Shown: piece by piece, positions 51,221-56,806 of the stretch
Layout of the letters: each line of letters opens with the position of its first letter
Numbering within the stretch: the stretch's first letter is position 1
Source: Deltaproteobacteria bacterium
GTDB taxonomy: Bacteria; Desulfobacterota; Syntrophobacteria; Syntrophobacterales; Syntrophobacteraceae
Length of the DNA: 56,806 nucleotides
Assembly (NCBI GenBank): GCA_021793275.1
Contig: JAJYTC010000008.1
Span: 1 to 56,806 of the forward strand
Direction: 5' to 3'
Notes under the pieces: model-generated
Databases searched by the model: none
What the model was told of the DNA's origin: nothing
What the model saw: only the letters and a program-made list of their open reading frames with translations
Made by a program: the position numbers and the translations under genes

Positions 51221-51748
51221 ATGAAAACCGTGATGAAGACTGGACCGGACGGTCATTCGAACGATCTTCCGGGTAAAGCGGTTCTGCCCCGACAGGCAGG
51301 CGCCGCCACTCTCTCAGGGGCTCTGCGGGTAACAGGCAGAGTTAAGGAGCCTCTTGTCCTTTCCATCGAAGAGCTGTGCGGCATGGAAACCGAGGAGGCA
51401 AGGGACATTGCGGTCAATTGCGGCGAGGGGACTCCTGTGGGAAGAATCGAGAGCTGCAGGGGAGTGCTCCTCGAGAATGTGATCGGAAGGGCTGCAGTGT
51501 TGAAGGAAGATCACAACGATACGAAAAAGATGTATATCGTAGCTTCGGCCTCGGATGGTTACAAAGCCGTCTTTTCCTGGCAGGAGATATTCAATACTCA
51601 AATCGGAGGCGGCGTGATGGTGCTGATCGAAAGGGACGAAAAGTCGCTCGGCGCCGGCGGCCTCGAACTCATTTCCCTCGAGGACTATTTCAGCGGGCCG
51701 AGGTATGTAAAAGGGCTGGAAACCATCGAGGTGCTTATGGTCGGATGA
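51221..51748 (+). CDS. Stand-alone sulfite-oxidase-like molybdopterin-binding domain (175 aa)
   Basis: The product has the start of the oxidoreductase molybdopterin-binding fold: LRVTGRVKEPLVLSIEELCGM, then IAVNCGEGTPVG with Cys67 in the place where the family has its Mo-ligating Cys, then SCRGVLLENVIGRA, and a C-terminal KGLETIEVLMVG strand. It is about half the length of YedY or sulfite oxidase and has no signal peptide or dimerisation domain. It may bind molybdopterin or oxyanion without catalysis. GAGGAGA lies upstream of the ATG. A terminator follows. Confidence 0.75.
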   Translation: MKTVMKTGPDGHSNDLPGKAVLPRQAGAATLSGALRVTGRVKEPLVLSIEELCGMETEEARDIAVNCGEGTPVGRIESCRGVLLENVIGRAAVLKEDHNDTKKMYIVASASDGYKAVFSWQEIFNTQIGGGVMVLIERDEKSLGAGGLELISLEDYFSGPRYVKGLETIEVLMVG

Positions 51749-51780
51749 CCTTTCGATCGAATGGTTCCGGACCCCGTGGG

Positions 51781-51816
51781 GTGCGGGGGTGGGGTGAGCA
51801 GCTCCCCGCACTTTTG
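51781..51816 (+). terminator. Terminator downstream of the TonB-cluster genes
   Basis: GTGCGGGG (51781-51788) and CCCCGCAC (51804-51811) form a perfect stem, followed by TTTTG. It lies 33 nt after the stop at 51748 and marks the probable end of the plus-strand operon. Confidence 0.75.
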
Positions 51817-51859
51817 CCCTCAGCCTGCTGGACGGGGTGGGGAATTGTGCCGAGCTGTA

Positions 51860-52066
51860 CTATTTGGCAAGCATCACACTCGTGGCTTTGATAAGGATAT
51901 TGATGTCGTCGCCAACCTTTACGTCCAATTCCTTGACCGCCTCGAGGCTGACCAGGGCTGAGACGACATTGCCGCTACCGATATCGACTTTCACCTTCGC
52001 CATTACCGCGCCTTCCTTTACGTCCGTTACCTTCCCCTTGAAAACGTTTCTCGCGCTGAGTTTCAT
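51860..52066 (-). CDS. mop: Molbindin (Mop), single TOBE-domain protein
   Basis: A protein of 68 residues beginning MKLSARNVFKGKVTDV and ending INILIKATSVMLAK, an almost exact fit to the length and pattern of stand-alone Mop proteins. By family, these oligomerise into rings that bind several molybdate or tungstate ions, a store or buffer in the cytoplasm. AGGAGATACGAC precedes the ATG. It is divergent from the regulator gene at 52259 and convergent with the SUOX-like gene. The last ~10 codons are also found, decayed, at 42983-43033. Confidence 0.95.
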   Translation of the reverse strand: MKLSARNVFKGKVTDVKEGAVMAKVKVDIGSGNVVSALVSLEAVKELDVKVGDDINILIKATSVMLAK

Positions 52067-52258
52067 GTCGTATCTCCTATGTGTGAAGTTTCCAAAACAG
52101 GACCGACAGGCAGCAGGTAAAAATGCCTGATATCAAGAATGCTCTGGCTTCTCCCGGGGGATGTCAAGGTGTATGATTGAGAATTACACACTTTTCATTA
52201 TAAACTACGTGGTCATTCCTGCCCGGGAGTTCGGCGGCAATGCTTCGGAGGATGTATT
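52067..52258. promoter_or_regulatory. Divergent mop/regulator intergenic region
   Basis: 192 bp containing both starts. GTGTA (52169-52173) and TACAC (52185-52189) form a spaced dyad, a candidate operator for the regulator itself. CATTATAA near 52195-52205 is AT-rich and could hold a -10 box. I see no second dyad of the same form. Confidence 0.45.
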
Positions 52259-53377
52259 ATGAAGACCGAAAAGGAGCAGGTCGTTTGCAATCTCAAGTCG
52301 ATTCGCAAGGCAAGCGGGCTGTCTCAGAGCGAACTGGCCGAGAGAGTAGGCGTAAAGCGCCAGGCCGTCTATGACATGGAGACCGGGCGGTATGTGCCTA
52401 ACACTGCCCTTGCGTTAAGAATCGCAAAAGAGCTGGGCTGCAGAGTCGAAACTCTCTTTGCCCTGGATGACTCGGAAGACGAAAAGCCCATAACCCTGGT
52501 CGAAAAAGCCGAGGGGGCGAGTGCCAGGGTCTCGGTCGCCAGTGTGCGGGATCGGCTCGTCGCCTACCCGCTGGACGGCAAATGGCTTTTAAACGATGGG
52601 TTTCAGGCCGCGGACGGTCTGCTTTCGCCCGATAGCGGCCGCGTGCAGCTCCTTCACAGTGGGCGGATCGAAAAAAAGGTTCTGCTGCTTGGCTGCGATC
52701 CGGCCTTCGCGATCCTTGGCGCGCGCGCATCCATGCGGTCGGCGGACGTAGCAGTCCAGTGCAGGTTCGCATCGAGCCGGCTTGCCCTGGAAAGAGTTGC
52801 CACGGGTTGCGCCCATATCGCAGGAACGCACCTCCATAACCTGCCAACGGTTGAATCGAATCTGTCTTTCGCTCGGAAGATGCTGCCGGGCGCCAAGGCG
52901 ATGGTGGTAGCTTTCTCGTTCTTCGAGGAAGGTCTCATGGTCGCGCCCGGAAATCCACGCCGGATATGTTCGGTGGTAGACCTTGCCAGGGAAGGCACAA
53001 GGATGGTGAACCGCGAACCCGGCGCCGCTTTGCGAACCCTTCTCGATGAACGGTTGGCGCAGGTGGGAATTTCGGGCGATTCGATCCAGGGATACGACAA
53101 ACTTGTTCCCAGCCACAACCTGTGCGCCCAGATGGTTGCCTTCCATATGGCCGACGCCGCCCTGGGGCTCCGGGCCGTAGCCGCCGCCTACGGTTTGGAT
53201 TTCGTTCCCATGGAGGCCGTACGTTGCGATCTGGTGATCCCTTCCGACTTTCTCGACCTTCCCGCCGTAAAGGTCCTCCTCGACATCCTGCAGACGCGCT
53301 CGCTTCGCGACGAACTCTCGGCGCTTCCCGGCTACGAATCTTCCTGCACCGGTAAGGTGATCGGAGAGGTATCTTGA
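52259..53377 (+). CDS. XRE-family regulator fused to a molybdate-binding-type periplasmic-binding domain
   Basis: A protein of 372 residues. The N-terminal XRE helix-turn-helix (about 8-62; SGLSQSELAERVGVKRQAVYDMETGRYVPN) is followed by a PBP-like domain (about 120-345; LLLGCDPAFAILGAR, HIAGTHLHNLPTVESNL, SYDKLVPSHNLCAQMVAFHMADAALGLRAVA) of the type annotated as a cytosolic molybdate-binding domain in regulators. It should sense an oxyanion or molybdopterin-linked signal and control nearby genes. GGAGG lies 9 nt before the ATG. Position and domain make it the best candidate regulator of the Mo/W block. Confidence 0.9.
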   Translation: MKTEKEQVVCNLKSIRKASGLSQSELAERVGVKRQAVYDMETGRYVPNTALALRIAKELGCRVETLFALDDSEDEKPITLVEKAEGASARVSVASVRDRLVAYPLDGKWLLNDGFQAADGLLSPDSGRVQLLHSGRIEKKVLLLGCDPAFAILGARASMRSADVAVQCRFASSRLALERVATGCAHIAGTHLHNLPTVESNLSFARKMLPGAKAMVVAFSFFEEGLMVAPGNPRRICSVVDLAREGTRMVNREPGAALRTLLDERLAQVGISGDSIQGYDKLVPSHNLCAQMVAFHMADAALGLRAVAAAYGLDFVPMEAVRCDLVIPSDFLDLPAVKVLLDILQTRSLRDELSALPGYESSCTGKVIGEVS

Positions 53378-53428
53378 AGGGCAACGGGAAACTGTTCATC
53401 TAGCAGCTATTTTACCGCTTAGGGCTAC

Positions 53429-53467
53429 GGGGGCCCCTGGCTTGCGGCCCCCGCCCGGGGCTTTTTC
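53429..53467 (+). terminator. Terminator after the molybdate-type regulator
   Basis: GGGGGCC (53429-53435) pairs with GGCCCCC (53446-53452), then GCCCGGGGC and TTTTT at 53462. It lies 51 nt after the regulator stop and converges on the DUF169 gene. Confidence 0.7.
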
Positions 53468-54235
53468 CTATCTCAGTTTTTCCTCGAGGTTTTTCACGGA
53501 TTTTATTACCGGCGGCTCGTAGATAATGTACTTTTGCACCGGGTATCTCGTTCCTTTCTCGTGGGTCTTCTTCAATCCATCCAGGAGCGATTCGCAATCG
53601 GCCGCCGGGAAAGTGAAAAACATCTCGGTCTCGTCTGTTCCCGCCAGGATGCGCTCTCCCCGTCCGGGATGCACGAATGCGGGCTTTCCGCTCAGGTAAG
53701 GCTTTACGGCTGAAAGGCACGAGAGGCCAAATCCGGTTGACTTCGACTCGATAAGTTTGCCGGTATGATAGACGTGGCCGGCGGCCAGGCGGGCCATTTG
53801 CGCGGGGCTGCCGTAAATCAGGATGATGTCGGGATCGACCGGGGCTGCGTCGAGCGGGAAAATGCTTATTCCGCCGATTGTCCCCCATGGTATCGGATCG
53901 AGTTCCCTCACTGCGGCCTCGGCAAGTTCCATGCTGGCGAAATAACCCATCTCCACGAAATATTCGGAAAGGTGAGTGAGGCTTTCAAGCCGCTTCAACC
54001 CCAGCGCCGCAAGGCAAGGCGAACAGTTTATATCTTCCGCCACAGCCCCTGTGACCCGGCCCCAGCGTCTTGCCATTGTAGTCCACTGGCAAAGTGAAAT
54101 CCTGATGCCGTATTTCGACGGTCTAACCGCCTCGCGGGGCATGTCTGCCGGATCTCGAACGAATTTCATCCCGACAGGAAAGGACTGCGGACGAACCAAT
54201 GCCGATATTCCCTGGGAAAACGCTTTGTAGTCCAT
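53468..54235 (-). CDS. DUF169 protein
   Basis: A protein of 255 residues that matches the DUF169 family: FPVGMKFVRDP near the start, SLCQWTTMARRWG, NCSPCLAALGL, GISIFPLDAAP, IILIYGSPAQMARL and GLSCLSAVKPYLSGKPAFVHPGRG. Several Cys residues (CQW, CSPC, LSC) are conserved in the family and could bind a metal or thiol. The function of the family is not established. AGGAGG lies upstream of the ATG. It follows the aldehyde dehydrogenase gene by 34 bp on the same strand, so the two are probably an operon. Confidence 0.88.
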   Translation of the reverse strand: MDYKAFSQGISALVRPQSFPVGMKFVRDPADMPREAVRPSKYGIRISLCQWTTMARRWGRVTGAVAEDINCSPCLAALGLKRLESLTHLSEYFVEMGYFASMELAEAAVRELDPIPWGTIGGISIFPLDAAPVDPDIILIYGSPAQMARLAAGHVYHTGKLIESKSTGFGLSCLSAVKPYLSGKPAFVHPGRGERILAGTDETEMFFTFPAADCESLLDGLKKTHEKGTRYPVQKYIIYEPPVIKSVKNLEEKLR

Positions 54236-54269
54236 AAAACCTCCTCAGGTTTTAGCACCGTTGCCGGCC

Positions 54270-55751
54270 CTACTTCAAAATAGCGTACCACGGTTTTACC
54301 GCCTGGCCCGTCAGATCGATGTAAATATGTTTTACGCTGGTGTATTCTTCGAGAACCATGGTGGAAAGGTCCTTGCCCCATCCGGACTCTTTGCATCCGC
54401 CCCAGGGGGTTTCGCAGAATATGATGAGATGTTCGTTTATCCATACCGTGCCAGCCTCGATTCGGCCGGCCATGGCCATGCCCGCACGCACGTCTTTTGT
54501 CCAAATCGACGCCGAAAGGCCGTAGCGCGTTTGATTGGCGAGGGCGACGGCTTCCTCGGGGGTCTTGAACCTGGCGAGCCCCACCACGGGCCCGAAAATC
54601 TCGTCCCTCATAAGTTCCATATCGGTGTTGCATTCGCCGAAAATGGTGGGAGAGACGAAATAGCCGTTTCGTGTCTCAGGGGTGTCGGGACGCTCGCCGC
54701 CGAGCAGCAGCTTTGCGCCGCTCTTCTTCGCCCTGGCGATAAACCCCTCGACCTTGTCCCGATGCCCTTCATAGGCAAGCGGTCCCATGACCGTAGCCAT
54801 GTCCATCGGATCTCCCACTTTGAGCTTTTTCGACGCCTCCACGAATTTTTCGGCAAACTCGTCATAAAGCGATTCGTGGATATAGAACCGGCTGGCTGCC
54901 GCGCAAACCTGGCCGCTGTTAAAGTATGCGCCGAAAACCGCCCCCTCGACGGCCGAATCCACATCCGCATCGGCCATCACGACGAAAGCGTTTTTGCCGC
55001 CCAATTCGAGGCCGACCTGTTTGACGGAATCGCTTGCGATGCGCATGATCCGCTTTCCGGTCGCGGTGTCTCCCGTAAAACCGACCTTCGCCACCCCGGG
55101 GTGCTTCACCAGTTCCTCACCCACCGTTTCGCCGGGGCCGGTAATAACGTTCATCACCCCTGCGGGAATGCCGACTTCCATGGCAAGTTCGCCCAGTTTC
55201 AGCACGGTCAGGGGCGTAATCGAGGGAGGCTTGACAACGCAGGTATTGCCCGTAACGAGGGCTGCTCCCAGCTTCCAGGCGACCATGAGCGCCGGAAAAT
55301 TCCACGGGGTGATCAGCGCCACGACCCCCAGCGGTTCCCGCACGGTCATCGATGCGCACCATGGCCCTACAGGCAGGGTCTCACCCGTTAGCCCGCGCGC
55401 CACTCCGGCAAAGTACTCCAACTGTTCGGCGCAAAGAGGAACGTCGAAATTCATCGTCTTGCGGATCGGAGAACCATGTTCCATCGTCTCCAGTTCGGCG
55501 AGTTCCTTCTGCCTGGACAGGATTGCCCCGGAGAGTTTCAGCAGAAGTTTGGAGCGTTCGGACATGGTCATAGCCTTCCATGCCGGAGCGGCCTGTTGTG
55601 CTGCGCGAACGGCGCTGTCAACTTCCTCCCTGCCGCACTGCGGGACCAGCGCCACAACCCGGCCGTTGGCGGGATTTATGATCTCCCTTGTCTGCCCGCC
55701 CGCAGAACCAACCCATTTCCCTCCAATAAGGACATTGTATGACTGTGCCAT
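54270..55751 (-). CDS. NAD(P)-dependent aldehyde dehydrogenase
   Basis: A protein of 493 residues, the usual size. The catalytic set is complete: Asn151 in the TPWNFP motif, FTGDTATGKRI for the cofactor, Glu249 in LELGGKN, and the nucleophile Cys283 in SGQVCAAASR. The terminal PWGGCKESG region and EEYTSVKHI are typical of the betaine-aldehyde/semialdehyde group. The substrate cannot be fixed. AGGAGG precedes the ATG at 55751. It is upstream of, and probably cotranscribed with, the DUF169 gene. Confidence 0.95.
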   Translation of the reverse strand: MAQSYNVLIGGKWVGSAGGQTREIINPANGRVVALVPQCGREEVDSAVRAAQQAAPAWKAMTMSERSKLLLKLSGAILSRQKELAELETMEHGSPIRKTMNFDVPLCAEQLEYFAGVARGLTGETLPVGPWCASMTVREPLGVVALITPWNFPALMVAWKLGAALVTGNTCVVKPPSITPLTVLKLGELAMEVGIPAGVMNVITGPGETVGEELVKHPGVAKVGFTGDTATGKRIMRIASDSVKQVGLELGGKNAFVVMADADVDSAVEGAVFGAYFNSGQVCAAASRFYIHESLYDEFAEKFVEASKKLKVGDPMDMATVMGPLAYEGHRDKVEGFIARAKKSGAKLLLGGERPDTPETRNGYFVSPTIFGECNTDMELMRDEIFGPVVGLARFKTPEEAVALANQTRYGLSASIWTKDVRAGMAMAGRIEAGTVWINEHLIIFCETPWGGCKESGWGKDLSTMVLEEYTSVKHIYIDLTGQAVKPWYAILK

Positions 55752-56012
55752 GACATTTCCTCCTGGAATCAGTTTTAGACTGGTTTATTGTCGCCGGCTT
55801 AAAAACTCCTCGCTTCTCTTTTCATCACGTTTATAGGAATAGCATACCAAAGTAAAGCTTCTAGAGCCTCTTGCAAAACTCTTCAAGCTTGCGGCGGTTC
55901 TTTTGCGGGAGTATTGCTTCTTTTTGCCGAATAGATCGCTGGAAATTAGACCGGAGAAAGGCTACGATCTTTACCGTGAATTTAAATCCTTTGAAGAAGG
56001 AACCACAAATCT

Positions 56013-56806
56013 ATGTCTCGTCTATTTGAAAAAACCGCCATAAAGTCTTGCGAACTTGAAAACAGGTCCATCCGGAGCGCCACCTGGTCGGGAGTGGCCG
56101 ACGGCAAAGGCCGTGTCACCGATCTGGCGATAAGTTTCTACCGTAGTCTTGCCGAAGGAGGCGTCGGGCTTATCGTAACCGGATTTCAATTCGTCATGCC
56201 CAATGGGATCGCCATTGCCTGGCAACTCGGCAACTATGGCGAAGATATGGTGGAGGGATTGAGCCGCCTTGCCGAAGCGATTCATGCCGCGGGGGGCAGG
56301 GTGGCGGCTCAAATCGCTCACGCCGGGGCCAGGGCGAACCCGAAATTGTTTCCCGAAGAAGGGGAGCTGTGGGGGCCGTCCGCTTTGCCCGACCCTCTTA
56401 CGGGAAACACTCCCAAAGAGATGACCAGGGAGGATATCCGGCAGGCCGTACTGGCCTACGGCGCCGCGGCCCTGCGGGCAAAAAAGGCCGGATTCGACGC
56501 GGTCCAGATCCACGCCGCTCACGGCTACGGCATCAATCAGTTCCTTTCCGGCGCCTCCAACCGCAGGTCCGATGCGTATGGGGGAGACATAACCGGGCGC
56601 TACCGCTTCCTCGCTGAAGTTATGGAATCTGTAAGAGGGGCTGTCGGAAAAGACTACCCGGTTTTTGTCAAGCTGAGCGGAAACGACCACTGTGAAGGAG
56701 GCCTCACGACCGGGGAATCTCTCCACGTCGCGCACCGGCTGGTTCAAGACGGGATCGACTGCATCGAAGTGAGTGCGGGCAGCAGGGCGTCCGCCGACGA
56801 GATCGG
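56013..56806 (+). CDS. Old-Yellow-Enzyme-type NADH:flavin oxidoreductase (5' part)
   Basis: About 264 N-terminal residues are in view, and the frame runs off the window end. The ATG at 56013 has AAGGA 11 nt upstream. The FMN-binding TIM barrel shows IRSATWSGVADGKGRVTD, GVGLIVTGFQFV, AAQIAHAGARA (with the His that contacts the substrate), FDAVQIHAAHGYGINQFLSGASNRR, DAYGGDITGRYRFL and PVFVKLSGND. These are typical of the OYE/2,4-dienoyl-CoA reductase group. Whether it also has the C-terminal Fe-S and FAD domains of the long form cannot be seen. Confidence 0.92.
   Translation, partial: MSRLFEKTAIKSCELENRSIRSATWSGVADGKGRVTDLAISFYRSLAEGGVGLIVTGFQFVMPNGIAIAWQLGNYGEDMVEGLSRLAEAIHAAGGRVAAQIAHAGARANPKLFPEEGELWGPSALPDPLTGNTPKEMTREDIRQAVLAYGAAALRAKKAGFDAVQIHAAHGYGINQFLSGASNRRSDAYGGDITGRYRFLAEVMESVRGAVGKDYPVFVKLSGNDHCEGGLTTGESLHVAHRLVQDGIDCIEVSAGSRASADEI

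Noticed and set aside
1-56806. CRISPR array, insertion sequence, integrase or prophage genes
   Set aside because: No evenly spaced direct repeats, transposase or integrase motifs, or terminal inverted repeats were seen anywhere in the window.

Overview
The window reads as chromosomal DNA of an anaerobic Desulfobacterota (former Deltaproteobacteria), plausibly a Syntrophobacterales-type sulfate reducer or syntroph. This is inferred from a complete bacterial-type CO dehydrogenase/acetyl-CoA synthase operon, many sigma-54 and histidine-kinase regulators, Hanks-type kinases, and a large molybdenum/tungsten gene set. I could run no database search, so the taxon is an inference. Gene density is high. 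I found no rRNA, tRNA, CRISPR array, insertion sequence or origin.

Layout. 1-10132: the 5' end of a heavy-metal-type RND adaptor (cut by the window edge), then a minus-strand tripartite RND efflux operon (outer-membrane factor, adaptor, permease, each overlapping the next) behind a two-component system with a sigma-54 activator. 10133-19000: an envelope and signalling region with four small secreted proteins (one with methionine at every third residue), two related Ser/Thr kinases (one fused to a formylglycine-generating-enzyme-like domain), a membrane histidine kinase and two L,D-transpeptidase lipoproteins. 19227-25575: a DksA-BON fusion, the rlmE-yebC-ruvC-ruvA-ruvB operon, a macrodomain protein and an ICMT-like methyltransferase. 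26190-33837: acsD-cooS-acsB-acsC-acsE, the carbonyl-branch core of the Wood-Ljungdahl pathway, ending in a clear terminator. 33970-39082: a CitE-like lyase, a GAF-PAS histidine kinase, a PilZ protein, a nuclease-fold protein that lacks catalytic residues, and a GAF protein.

39252-53377 is the most unusual region, a molybdenum/tungsten-linked block. On the minus strand lie DUF364-modA-modB-modC and, separately, a three-gene ECF transporter. On the plus strand lie a TonB-dependent receptor, an FmdE-like protein, a SAM methyltransferase, TonB and a stand-alone sulfite-oxidase-like domain, followed by a convergent molbindin (mop) and a divergent HTH regulator with a molybdate-binding-type domain. 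The block carries clear scars of an internal duplication. About 310 bp covering the start and promoter of the DUF364 gene occurs twice (42585-42896 and 46201-46503). Beside the first copy is a roughly 130-bp chimera of a tonB fragment joined to the 3' end of mop. I read this as a tandem duplication of a DUF364-promoter-receptor-...-tonB-...-mop unit in which each copy lost a different half. The promoter that serves DUF364-modABC in one copy now lies upstream of the ECF transporter in the other, which suggests that the ECF system and the TonB receptor belong to the same Mo/W (or metallophore) import programme.

53468-56806: a DUF169 protein in an operon with an aldehyde dehydrogenase, and the 5' part of an Old-Yellow-Enzyme-type flavin oxidoreductase cut by the window end.
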